From Streptomyces actinomycinicus (lineage in GTDB: Bacteria; Actinomycetota; Actinomycetes; Streptomycetales; Streptomycetaceae), in assembly GCF_016741775.1 (NCBI RefSeq), contig NZ_JAERRK010000013.1, forward strand, positions 1 through 64,000: a stretch of 64,000 nucleotides of DNA. Direction: 5' to 3'. The notes under the pieces are model-generated. The model was not told the origin of the DNA. It made no database searches and saw only the letters and a program-made list of their open reading frames with translations. How positions within the stretch are numbered: position 1 is the first letter of the stretch; each line of letters starts with the position of its first letter. Below are positions 24,698-32,800 of this stretch, piece after piece. The position numbers and the translations under genes are program-made.

Positions 24698-26476
24698 TCA
24701 GTTGACCACCGGCGGTACATCACGCCGGGGCTTGTCGGGCAGGTGTGTTTCCTCGTCCTCGACCAGGTAGTCAGGCCGCTGCGATCCCTGCTGCTCCTCG
24801 CCCTCAGGCTTGCCGTTGCGGCTGGCACCTCGTACGAGGCCGGCGCCGCCACGCGTCATGCCGTTGCGTTCGGCTCCTGCGGCGGAGTTGCGCCCCGTGG
24901 GCTTGCCCGTGACCGTCTCGGGCGTCCCAGCTCCTGCACGGGAGCCGGCCGCCTTCGAACCGGGCCGTACCGCCGACTCGGGCGCTCCGACGACGCCGCG
25001 CTGGCCGACACGGCCGGTCGCGGGCCGCGAGTTGGCCGCTGCCTCACCACCGATGACCGTGCCACGAGGAATGCGCGCCCCGTTCTTGGCCGAACCACCC
25101 GTGGGCGTGGGCCGTCCCCCGACCACTCCATTGGACCGGCCTGCGCCGGTGGTCGGCCCGCTGTTCGCTCGCGGTACGGGGCCGCCGACCCGCTGTGTAC
25201 CGCCGGTGACCGCACGGCCCATCGGGGAGGGCGGGGTGGTGTTCCTGGCACCGGGCTGCCCCGTCGGGGTGGTGCGCCCCATCTGGTTCATGGGCCCTTG
25301 CCCCACAGGCCGTCCGGCGCTCGGGCCGGTCGGTCCCGTCGTTCCCGTGCGGCCCTGACCGAACGGAGGGGTGCGGTATCCGCCCGTGCCGACAGGGCCT
25401 CGGCCCGTTGTGGTGTTGGGCATCGGAATCCGGTAACCGCCGCCATTCAGCACATCGGGCGGGGTGGAGTTTGTCGGCGGTGTGACCGGTGGAGTAGGGC
25501 CGGTCGTATGTGTGGTCGTGGGCGGAGGCAGCGTTCCCGTACTGTCGATGTTCGTACCGACCGGGTCGTCGGGGATGGTCGGCACCTTGTGAGTGGTGTC
25601 CGTCGTCGGAACGTGAGGCGGGGTGGTTGCGGTCTCGCCCGGGGCATGCCTGGCAACGTCAGGCGTCACCGTCGTGTGGTGCCCGACGGCAGAAGCCGAT
25701 GCGGTGCCTCCGTGCGAGCCGGTGGCCGATTCCGGACGACCGACCCCGTATGCGCTGCCGTACTTCGGCCGAGGCACGCCGACCTCGGGCATCGACGTGA
25801 AATCCGGTGTCTGGTCCTTCGCCGGGAGAGAGGCCAGCATTTCCTCCGACACGGCGTAGTAGGACGCCAACCGGTTCATCTGGTTGATGGCCTCTTGGCG
25901 GTGCTGCTCCACCTTGACGGCGTCGTCGTAGTCGGCCTTGTTCGCCGCCTTCTCCGCATCGGTGAAGTCCTTGGGCCGCTTCCGGTTCGCCGGGTCCCGG
26001 GCCGGCATACCACCACGCACGGAGGCGAGCCCCACGGCGGCGGCGGTGATCTGGTCGCCCGCGGCGCCGGCGAACGCGCTCAGGTGGTGCGTGTTGGTGA
26101 CGAGACCGTCGCCCCAGCCGCGGAATGCGTTACCCGATTCTCCGACCCAATGCACCTTTTCCATGTGCGCCTTGAGGTCGTCGGCGGCCTTCTTGATGGC
26201 GTCGCGCGCATCCCACAGAGCCTTGCCGGAGGTCTCCAGGTCCTCCGGGTCCGTCTGCTCGACCAGGTCGATCATCTCGTTCAGGTCGAGATCGCGCTTG
26301 TCGAAGTCCGTCCTGGAAGCGACAACACGCCCCAGAGGAGTGGCTGCGACCACCGGGCGCAGCGGTTCGACGAACGGGAGCGGGAACGAGCCGTCCTCGA
26401 CGCCTCGGACGATGTCCGTCGTGGAATTCTGCTCAGAGACGCGGCCCAGGTCTTTTTCGTGCTTGTTGTCTGCCAT
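24698..26476 (-). CDS. Large WXG-domain protein with YxxxD, putative T7SS substrate
   Basis: 592 aa. Residues about 60-220 are helical with a WxG turn (HWVGESGNAFRGWGDG) and a second helical stretch (DAEKAANKADYDDAVKVEQH). Residues about 225-560 are Pro/Gly/Thr-rich, low complexity and probably disordered. The C-terminus has YLVED at residue 570, matching the YxxxD/E export motif, in a conserved-looking acidic then PxxxRRDVPPVVN tail. The shape recalls mycobacterial PPE/Esp proteins. The gene begins 2 nt after the 145-aa gene ends, so the two are translationally coupled and may form a heterodimer. No homologue of known function recognised. Confidence 0.85.
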   Translation of the reverse strand: MADNKHEKDLGRVSEQNSTTDIVRGVEDGSFPLPFVEPLRPVVAATPLGRVVASRTDFDKRDLDLNEMIDLVEQTDPEDLETSGKALWDARDAIKKAADDLKAHMEKVHWVGESGNAFRGWGDGLVTNTHHLSAFAGAAGDQITAAAVGLASVRGGMPARDPANRKRPKDFTDAEKAANKADYDDAVKVEQHRQEAINQMNRLASYYAVSEEMLASLPAKDQTPDFTSMPEVGVPRPKYGSAYGVGRPESATGSHGGTASASAVGHHTTVTPDVARHAPGETATTPPHVPTTDTTHKVPTIPDDPVGTNIDSTGTLPPPTTTHTTGPTPPVTPPTNSTPPDVLNGGGYRIPMPNTTTGRGPVGTGGYRTPPFGQGRTGTTGPTGPSAGRPVGQGPMNQMGRTTPTGQPGARNTTPPSPMGRAVTGGTQRVGGPVPRANSGPTTGAGRSNGVVGGRPTPTGGSAKNGARIPRGTVIGGEAAANSRPATGRVGQRGVVGAPESAVRPGSKAAGSRAGAGTPETVTGKPTGRNSAAGAERNGMTRGGAGLVRGASRNGKPEGEEQQGSQRPDYLVEDEETHLPDKPRRDVPPVVN

Positions 26477-26478
26477 CG

Positions 26479-26916
26479 TCAGTACCCCGTACCGGTCTGC
26501 TCACCGTTGCCGTGCTTCTCGTCGCGCAGTTCCTTGATCTCCGTCTGAATAGCCCAGAACCGCTGCCGCTGTTCCTCTTCGAGGCTGTCGAAGCCCTTGT
26601 GTGCGCCATGGACCGCGATGCCGATCGCCTCGATCTGCAAGTGCAAGGTCTTGGACAGGGTCGTCAACTCGTGATGGACCCGCGTGTACTGCTTGTACAG
26701 GCCGTGTGCCTCAGGAAAGACACTTTCCGCCCCCGAGGTCAGCGACGTGGACCTGATCGTCTGGGCGCTGACCTTCGTCGGATTGCCTGCGGACTTCTCA
26801 AGTGCGCCAAGGACTTCGTCGACTTGACCCACGAACTTGTCCAGAGCGTGGCCACTGGCCTCCAGGTTGGCCGCCCTGGTCGCCGACACGCCCCCCACCA
26901 TGTCTGACGGAAGCAC
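26479..26916 (-). CDS. Small helical protein, likely partner of the WXG-domain protein
   Basis: 145 aa, almost wholly helical in pattern (LDKFVGQVDEVLGALEKSAG, HHELTTLSKTLHLQIEAIG, EEEQRQRFWAIQTEIKELRD), with no WxG turn, signal peptide or membrane segment. Size and arrangement resemble Esx-family or PE-like partners. GTG start at 26916 with GGGGAGGAG 4 nt upstream. It is the first gene after the promoter at 27029-27057 and therefore heads the long T7SS transcript. Function not recognised; a substrate-pair role is inferred from position. Confidence 0.8.
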   Translation of the reverse strand: MLPSDMVGGVSATRAANLEASGHALDKFVGQVDEVLGALEKSAGNPTKVSAQTIRSTSLTSGAESVFPEAHGLYKQYTRVHHELTTLSKTLHLQIEAIGIAVHGAHKGFDSLEEEQRQRFWAIQTEIKELRDEKHGNGEQTGTGY

Positions 26917-27319
26917 GACGCTCCTCCCCGTTTTTTTCCCCGTACATCCATCGGCCCATCGGAACGAGGACCGACCACCCGCTCGCCGTACGATCGCAAA
27001 GCGAGCCGCGCATCACAACGCGTTTACCACTCTAGTCAACCTGCCCAACCGGTCCAACCGAGCCCATGTGTTGACTCGGTTACGCGACAGACTCACGTGC
27101 CACGCTTTGCCCTAATTGCCGGTTTGCAGTGAAGCGGTGCGCACCCGGGGCGCGACCGTGGGCCACGTGCCGTCGGCCGACGGTGAGCGCGCTCGGCGGT
27201 GCGGGAGCGTCACGCGCGCGCAATCTTCATCAAACCTCCACGTCCGATCGCGCTGCACGCGTCCGCCAACTTCGTCCGGACGACCATCAGTTGCCGGTGC
27301 GCTTCGTGGCGCGCGGCCG
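26917..27319. other. 403-nt regulatory gap between two T7SS units
   Basis: Contains the HrdB-type promoter at 27029-27057 and about 106 nt of leader for the minus-strand substrate-pair operon. It is less GC-rich than its surroundings near 27010-27120. The part next to 27320 receives transcription from the eccB unit. No gene is supported here; several short open frames overlap it. Confidence 0.7.
27029..27057 (-). promoter_or_regulatory. Vegetative-type promoter of the substrate-pair operon
   Basis: On the minus strand TTGGAC (27057-27052), a 17-nt spacer and TAGAGT (27034-27029) match the Streptomyces HrdB consensus TTGACN-N16-18-TANNNT well. The start would fall near 27022, giving a leader of about 106 nt. 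It is the best promoter match I found in the window. Confidence 0.65.
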
Positions 27320-28411
27320 TCACGGTGTCACGGGCGCGGAACACCCGTGCGCCTTTGCCGAACGCTCGGCAAAGGCGCGAAGTATCGTTCTGGCGTAGGT
27401 GCGTTCCGCCGACGTCGGGCGCGGGGCGTCCCCGGCCGTCGTACGGCGGACGAGGAAGACCGCCCGCTCGCCGTGGTCGGCGGGGCATGCGGCGGTCCCC
27501 CAGTAGGCGTTGCCTTCCCGGATCTGCCCCTTCGCCGCATCGGCCGGTGTCGGCTCCGAGCCGTGGTGCGTTTCCTCGTAACCGGCTTTGAGCTGGGACG
27601 CGTAGGCGCCGAAGGAGGCCTGGAGTGTGTACTGGTGGTTGCCCAGGCCGTCGTCGCCCAGGAGGCACGTCTCGAACGGGGCCCGGGCGCGTGCCGTCTC
27701 GCGGGCCGTCGTGACACCAGGGGCCGCGGGGATGCCGGCGCACGTGCCCGATGTGTGGCTCAGGGGCTCGAACTCCTCCTCGGATACGGGCAGGCCGACC
27801 GTCCGGACGGGTCGGTGGCCCAGGCGGGTCACGCAGCCGTAGGCCTTGGCGGCCTCGACCGCCGTTCCCGTGGCGATGCGGACGTAGGCGGGGCGGTCGG
27901 CCGGGTCGTCGAGCGTCGTGCCGAGGTTCGTCGTGACCGTCACCGCCAGGCCCTCGACCTGCTTGCCCGCGGACGTTTTCCTGCTGCCCCCGCCGCAGGT
28001 GAGGGTGAGTGTGGTGGTGGCCTCGCCGTCGTCGCTGCCGGCGGCCACGAGGCCGGACCAGCCCTGTCCGACCGGTACGGACAGCATGTCCCCGGCCGAG
28101 CCGCCGGCGAGGGGCGGCGAGAACCAGGTGCGGGTGCCGATGCGGCTCGTGTCGACGATGCTCACCTTCGCGCTGCGGCCGTCGCCCGGGGCGCTCAACT
28201 CGCAGGTGGCGATCCCGTTGCCGGATCTGCTGTTCACCTCGAGGCGGTCCTCTCCCAGCACCGCGCGCACGTCGGCCACGGACAGCATGCCGCCGCAGGC
28301 TCCTTCCACCGCGCGGTCGTTCATGCCGTACAGCCAGAGGAAGCCGCCGACCGCCACCACGGCTCCCGCGGAGGCGAGCGCCGTGGTGCGGATGATGCGC
28401 CTGCGTCTCAC
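27320..28411 (-). CDS. Membrane-anchored protein of unknown function (paralogue B)
   Basis: 363 aa. One N-terminal membrane segment (about residues 6-26, ALASAGAVVAVGGFLWLYG), then a Cys-containing ectodomain beginning GACGGMLSVADVRAVLG. Related in layout to the preceding 424-aa protein (RACGGLLPYSELVGHV), so the two are tandem paralogues. GTG at 28411 overlaps the upstream stop as GTGA and has GGTGGAG 8 nt before it; an ATG 20 codons upstream is less likely. A perfect 13-bp hairpin lies inside its last codons. Position after eccB and mycP suggests an extracellular or periplasm-like T7SS accessory role (inference). Confidence 0.82.
   Translation of the reverse strand: MRRRRIIRTTALASAGAVVAVGGFLWLYGMNDRAVEGACGGMLSVADVRAVLGEDRLEVNSRSGNGIATCELSAPGDGRSAKVSIVDTSRIGTRTWFSPPLAGGSAGDMLSVPVGQGWSGLVAAGSDDGEATTTLTLTCGGGSRKTSAGKQVEGLAVTVTTNLGTTLDDPADRPAYVRIATGTAVEAAKAYGCVTRLGHRPVRTVGLPVSEEEFEPLSHTSGTCAGIPAAPGVTTARETARARAPFETCLLGDDGLGNHQYTLQASFGAYASQLKAGYEETHHGSEPTPADAAKGQIREGNAYWGTAACPADHGERAVFLVRRTTAGDAPRPTSAERTYARTILRAFAERSAKAHGCSAPVTP
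27349..27378 (-). terminator. Perfect hairpin inside the end of a coding region
   Basis: GCGCCTTTGCCGA (27349-27361) and its complement (27366-27378) form a 13-bp stem with an ACGC loop, within the last ~20 codons of the 363-aa gene. It probably terminates the eccB-mycP transcript before the opposite end of the regulatory gap is reached. Confidence 0.6.
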
Positions 28412-29682
28412 GTCCACTGCTCCACCTCGCCCAGCACCTTCGTGTCGTGGCAATGCTGTGTCCTCGGCCATCCGCCAGGAGCGTTCAGATACCTGTTCAA
28501 CAGGGTGCGGACCCCGGCCGAGAGTTCCTTGCGCTGTGCGCGGGTCAGGCGGATTCCGCCCTGTCCGTCGCCCAGGTCGTCGAGGTTCGGGTGGACCGAG
28601 ACGCGGTGGTACGTCGTCCCCGCCGCGCACTCCGAGCGGGCCCAGAGGGCGAGCACGGCGTCCTCGTCGTGGATGGTGTCCGGCTTGTCGGCAAGGCCGG
28701 GGTGTTCGCCGTCGAGTTCGTAGTTGCGGTACGCGCTGCGGCCCAGGTCGCCCGCCCAGCTGGCCGCGTCGGCGGTGACGGGTTCCAGGCCGGCGGGTTG
28801 CGGGTCGGTGTAGGCGAGCTTCCCGTCGTCCCAGCGCCTGCCCTGGCAGACGTTCAGCAGCCGGGACTGCTGGAGGTCGCCGGTCGTGATCCATGTACCC
28901 CGTAGCGGTGCGGATCCCTCGGCCGCCATCCAGGCGCACTTCGCGATGCCCCGGCCCGGCCGGTCCACGCGGACCGAGTCGTGGTCGCCCTCCTCGACCG
29001 GGCCTCCGTCCGCGTCGTGTTCCTGGTAGGTGTCGATCACTCGGGCGGGGACCTTCGGTGCGCTCCCGGGTGGCGCCGGCGTCGTACCGCAGTGCTCCCG
29101 CTGCGCGATGGCGTCGGCGACCGCCACCGCGAGGCGGAACTCCGTGCGGACGGACGCCTTGTCCAGGTAAGCGGTCACGTACATCTGTGCCGACGGACGA
29201 GCACGCCCGGTCAGGCCTCTCGGACACTCGGCGACGATCCAGAGTCGCTTGCTGTCGTCGCCGTAGCGGCCGGTGACGCCCGGGGCTTCATGGCCCGGCG
29301 CCAGGAGGTCGTCGGTCTTCAGCTCGTACGGCAGGTGATTGACGAGCGTGGCGGCCTCGACGTGTACGCCGCCGTGTCCTTCCCACTCGAGTGAGCAGTG
29401 CAGCAGCGAGCGGCTCTCCTGACCGGGTTGCAGCAGGGTTCCGTACTGGTCGAGGGTCCCTTCGGCGTCGTCCGGTACGTGGCCGACGAGTTCGCTGTAG
29501 GGCAGCAGGCCTCCGCAGGCCCGTTTCAACTGTGCCCTGTTGGCCGCGAGACGGCCGCCGTCCGGGTCGGGCAGGAACAGCGTCAGGCCGGCGGCGAGCA
29601 GCGCCAGGGCCACCGTCCCGGCCAGGGGGAGCCGCAGCTTCGCCGGGATCCGGCTGAGCACCCCCCTGGCGGTGCTCAGCAT
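28408..29682 (-). CDS. Membrane-anchored protein of unknown function (paralogue A)
   Basis: 424 aa. N-terminal membrane helix at about residues 19-37 (LAGTVALALLAAGLTLFL), then an ectodomain with several cysteines (RACGGLLPY, LLHCSLEWEG, IVAECPRGLTG, EHCGTTPA). ATG at 29682 with GGAAGG 5 nt upstream; the frame is open further upstream but without an equally good start. It follows the second mycosin gene by 70 nt and overlaps its paralogue by 4 nt. No domain recognised. Both paralogues are part of the eccB-mycP unit. Confidence 0.82.
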   Translation of the reverse strand: MLSTARGVLSRIPAKLRLPLAGTVALALLAAGLTLFLPDPDGGRLAANRAQLKRACGGLLPYSELVGHVPDDAEGTLDQYGTLLQPGQESRSLLHCSLEWEGHGGVHVEAATLVNHLPYELKTDDLLAPGHEAPGVTGRYGDDSKRLWIVAECPRGLTGRARPSAQMYVTAYLDKASVRTEFRLAVAVADAIAQREHCGTTPAPPGSAPKVPARVIDTYQEHDADGGPVEEGDHDSVRVDRPGRGIAKCAWMAAEGSAPLRGTWITTGDLQQSRLLNVCQGRRWDDGKLAYTDPQPAGLEPVTADAASWAGDLGRSAYRNYELDGEHPGLADKPDTIHDEDAVLALWARSECAAGTTYHRVSVHPNLDDLGDGQGGIRLTRAQRKELSAGVRTLLNRYLNAPGGWPRTQHCHDTKVLGEVEQWT

Positions 29683-29752
29683 TCCGCCTTCCGCTCCGAG
29701 ACATCGAGCCGGTTCCCGGGCGCAGGGACCGGGCCGAGGAGGTTCAACCCGG

Positions 29753-31045
29753 TCAACGCGCCCATGGGCCGGCCCCCGCTCGCCCTGCCCGCCTGCGCCG
29801 TGCGTCCCGGACCGCCACGGCCGTGCCGGCCAGGCCCGCGACCACGACCAGGCCACCGACGACCGTGTAGGTCGCCATACGGCTGTTCCGTTCCTCCGCG
29901 GTCTCGCCGAAGTGCAGGGGCGTGACCGAGGGGGCTTCACCTCGGGCCACACCGTCCACCGGCCGCGGCGACTCGACGGGATGCGCGGGATCCACGTCCG
30001 TCAGTGCCTTCACGGGGTCCACCACCCCCCACCCGACCAGCCGGTCACGTCCCGGGATGGAGCGTTCCGCGGTCTGTTCGATCTGGGCGACGATCTGCTC
30101 GGCCGTCCACTTGGGGTACTTCTCCTTCAGCAGGGCCGCCACACCCGCCACGTACGGCGCCGAGAAACTCGTGCCGTTGTCCGAGCAGTGGCCGTTGCCC
30201 GGCACCGTGGAGATCATGTCGACGCCGGGAGCGGCGACCCCGACGAAATCTCCCGACTGTGAGAAGGGCGCGCGCTCGTTGTTGCGGTCGGACGCCGCCA
30301 CCGCGAGGACACCCTGGTACGACGCCGGGTACGTCACCTTGACGTTGCCGCCGAGGCCGTCGTTCCCGGCCGATGCCACGACGACCACGTCGCGGTCCAG
30401 GGCGGCGTCGATGGCGTTCTTGAGGGTCGAGTCCTTCGGGGAGAGCGCCTTGGACGTGTCCTGGGAGATGTTGATGACGTCGGCGCCCGCGTGGACCGCG
30501 TACGTGATCGCCGTGGCGAGCGTGTCGGCGGTGCCGTCGCCTTCGGCGTCGTTCTGCTTGACCGGGATGATGGTCGCGTCCGGGGCCAGGCCCACGAAGC
30601 CCGTCCCCTTCACCTGACGGGCCGCGATGATGCCGGCCACGCGCGTGCCGTGGCCGACCGTGTCCGTGGTGCCCGAACCGTTCCCGCGGTCTATCTTCTC
30701 GCCCTTGGAGTTCTCCTCCGGCAGGAAGTTCTTCCCCTTCGACGCGTCCACAGCCTTCTTGAGCTGCGGGTTCTTGACGTCCACTCCGGTGTCGATCACG
30801 GCTACCCGGACGTCCTTGCCCGTGGCCTGCGCCCACAGTTCGTCCAGGTTGACGCGCTGCAGTGACCAGGGGCGGCCCGCGTAGGGCTTCGACGGGAAGG
30901 TGCACTGGCCGTCGTCCGCGAGGGCCGGAGCGGCGGGGAGGGCGATCACGGTGGTCGTGGCGGTGAGGGCCACCGCGGCGACCAGGGCCGCCGCCCGGCC
31001 CGTGGTCCCCGCCGTCGCGGCCCTCGACGTGCTTGGCTTCAGCAT
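29753..31045 (-). CDS. mycP: Mycosin-type subtilisin-like protease (second)
   Basis: 430 aa. Signal peptide (VALTATTTVIALPAAPALA, cleavage near residue 42). Subtilase domain with a complete triad: VIDTGVDV, GHGTRVAGIIAA, NGTSFSAPYVAG. A C-terminal membrane helix (TYTVVGGLVVVAGLAGTAVAV) is followed by RDARRRRAGR. ATG at 31045 with GGAGGAG 9 nt upstream, 24 nt after eccB. Compared with the first mycosin it looks closer to canonical subtilases. Two mycosins in one locus is also the arrangement I recall for S. coelicolor; how they divide the work is unknown. Confidence 0.94.
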   Translation of the reverse strand: MLKPSTSRAATAGTTGRAAALVAAVALTATTTVIALPAAPALADDGQCTFPSKPYAGRPWSLQRVNLDELWAQATGKDVRVAVIDTGVDVKNPQLKKAVDASKGKNFLPEENSKGEKIDRGNGSGTTDTVGHGTRVAGIIAARQVKGTGFVGLAPDATIIPVKQNDAEGDGTADTLATAITYAVHAGADVINISQDTSKALSPKDSTLKNAIDAALDRDVVVVASAGNDGLGGNVKVTYPASYQGVLAVAASDRNNERAPFSQSGDFVGVAAPGVDMISTVPGNGHCSDNGTSFSAPYVAGVAALLKEKYPKWTAEQIVAQIEQTAERSIPGRDRLVGWGVVDPVKALTDVDPAHPVESPRPVDGVARGEAPSVTPLHFGETAEERNSRMATYTVVGGLVVVAGLAGTAVAVRDARRRRAGRAGAGPWAR

Positions 31046-31069
31046 GGGTCCGTTCTCCTCCGCCCGCCG

Positions 31070-32593
31070 TTACGAGCCCTGCGGCTGCCGCGCCGCCGCC
31101 TCCGACAGGCGCGGGCCCGTCGGCAGGAAGACCGACCACGCCTTGGGAACGGGGGTCGGCGTCACGTTCTCGTAGCCGAGGTGGGTCTGCGCGATCTTCG
31201 CTTCGGCCGGCTCCTCCTTGCGCCTCTTGGCGGAGGTGCCGATGCCCTTGTCGTCGGTCGCGCTGTCGCTGTTGGACTGCAGGGCGTAGCGCAGGCCCGT
31301 GTCCGTCACCAGGAAGACGCCGCCGACCGTGGTCTCGGTGCCCTGGAACTGACGGTAGAGCTGTCCGGAGCCGGGGGTGACGTATCCGCTGGAGGAACCG
31401 GTGGGCAGCTGGGCGGGGAAGTCCTTGCCCACCCAGGTCGACAGGGTGGTCTTCCCCTTGGCGCCGACCGAGCGCAGGACGTTGCAGACCGTGTTGCGGC
31501 CGCTGGTGGCGCTGGTGCCGTCGTTCACCGTCCTCGGCTTGTAGGCCGGCCAGGTCTTGTCCTCGTCGAACGCGGTGCTGTCCGCGACCGCTCCGGGGCT
31601 CACCTTGTGCGCCTCCCCGGCCTGGCCGACGCCCAGGAGCTGGCTGCTGTTGAGCAGCAGCGTGGCCGTGAACTCGGAGATGCGGGCCACCTTGCCCTGC
31701 AGGACGACGTAGTACCGCAGCGCCTGGCCGTCGTACGCCTTGATGACCTCGCCGACCTTGTCGTACTGCTCCGGCATGATCCCCGCGTTCGCCTTGGCGC
31801 CGGGGGTGCCGTCGATCGTCGGTATCACGATCTTGTCCCCCTTGGGGAGGGTGTCGAGCCACTCCTGGGAGACGCGCTGCGGGGGGCGGCCCTGGGTGTC
31901 GAGGGCCTTGAGCAGTTCCTTGTCGTCCGGGTTCGCGATCTGGTACGCGGTGCCCCGCGCGTCGACGACGTACTGGGTCTTGCCGTCCGGGCCGACGACG
32001 TACATCAGGTCGCCGTGGGTGAGCCTGTGGGGTCCCTCCGTCTTGGACCAGTCCTTCTGCGCGAGGACGAACGCCGCCTTCTGGATGGCCCGGCCGCCGT
32101 CGCCGGGGCGCTCGCAGACCGCCCAGTGCTTGGCGGCCTCGGCCTCGTCCGAGGAGGGCAGTCGGTCGGGGGCGTACGGGATGCCGATGGTGGCGCCGTG
32201 TGGTGGCTTGCCGCTGTCCAGGATCTTCTCGTCGACGGTGATGACGCCGGCCTTGCTGGGGTCCAGGAGCAGTTTGGCCGAGGCCATGTTGAGGACCGGG
32301 TGGAGCTGCTTCTGCTTGCCCGTCTTCAGGACGACGTAGCGGGTGGTCGAGTCACTCGCGACGATGACGTGTTCCTCCGGCTCGTCCCACCCCTTGGGTG
32401 CCGTCGGGCTGAACATGCCGATCGCACCGAACACCGCGAGGACCACGACACCGACGACGACGCCGGGGACCAGCGCGCCCAGCGGCTTGGGAGCGCCCTC
32501 CTCCGAGCCGGAGGGGGAGGGCTGCAGGAATGATGCGAGCGTGCGGCGCTTCGCGAAGGTGTAGGCGTTGAGTTCGTCCCGCCGTGATGCCAT
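31070..32593 (-). CDS. eccB: T7SS membrane protein EccB
   Basis: 507 aa. Starts with the family signature MASRRDELNAYTFAKRR, one membrane helix at about residues 40-62 (LVPGVVVGVVVLAVFGAIGM), then the large extracytoplasmic R-domain with LHPVLNMASAKLLL and ISEFTATLLL. EccB forms the outer-face part of the ESX core complex. ATG with GGAGAG upstream. First gene of the eccB-mycP-paralogue A-paralogue B unit and divergent from eccE. Confidence 0.95.
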   Translation of the reverse strand: MASRRDELNAYTFAKRRTLASFLQPSPSGSEEGAPKPLGALVPGVVVGVVVLAVFGAIGMFSPTAPKGWDEPEEHVIVASDSTTRYVVLKTGKQKQLHPVLNMASAKLLLDPSKAGVITVDEKILDSGKPPHGATIGIPYAPDRLPSSDEAEAAKHWAVCERPGDGGRAIQKAAFVLAQKDWSKTEGPHRLTHGDLMYVVGPDGKTQYVVDARGTAYQIANPDDKELLKALDTQGRPPQRVSQEWLDTLPKGDKIVIPTIDGTPGAKANAGIMPEQYDKVGEVIKAYDGQALRYYVVLQGKVARISEFTATLLLNSSQLLGVGQAGEAHKVSPGAVADSTAFDEDKTWPAYKPRTVNDGTSATSGRNTVCNVLRSVGAKGKTTLSTWVGKDFPAQLPTGSSSGYVTPGSGQLYRQFQGTETTVGGVFLVTDTGLRYALQSNSDSATDDKGIGTSAKRRKEEPAEAKIAQTHLGYENVTPTPVPKAWSVFLPTGPRLSEAAARQPQGS

Positions 32594-32695
32594 CTGTGTC
32601 CGCTCTCTCCCCGTTGCGGAGCCGTGGGGGACCTGTGAAGATCCGGTCCCCCGCCCTCGGTTGCCTCTGGTGCCTCGACTGTCAGACCCGGCCCC

Positions 32696-32701
32696 TACTA
32701 T
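32696..32701 (+). promoter_or_regulatory. -10-like box upstream of eccE
   Basis: TACTAT (TANNNT) in the 207-nt eccB/eccE divergent gap, 100 nt before the eccE ATG. The -35 region is not consensus, so the call is weak. Confidence 0.3.
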
Positions 32702-32800
32702 GCCTGTTGCGTGGACGTGCTCGTGGCACGGGTAGGGTGCTCAGGGCTTGAAGGGACCGGAGCGCAAGGGTTTTCGGGAGAGTTCGGGGGTTTTGAAGTG

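Noticed and set aside
23363..27100. Recent horizontal transfer of the substrate-pair segment
   Set aside because: Third-position GC looks somewhat lower here but I did not count it, and no mobile element or attachment site flanks the segment.
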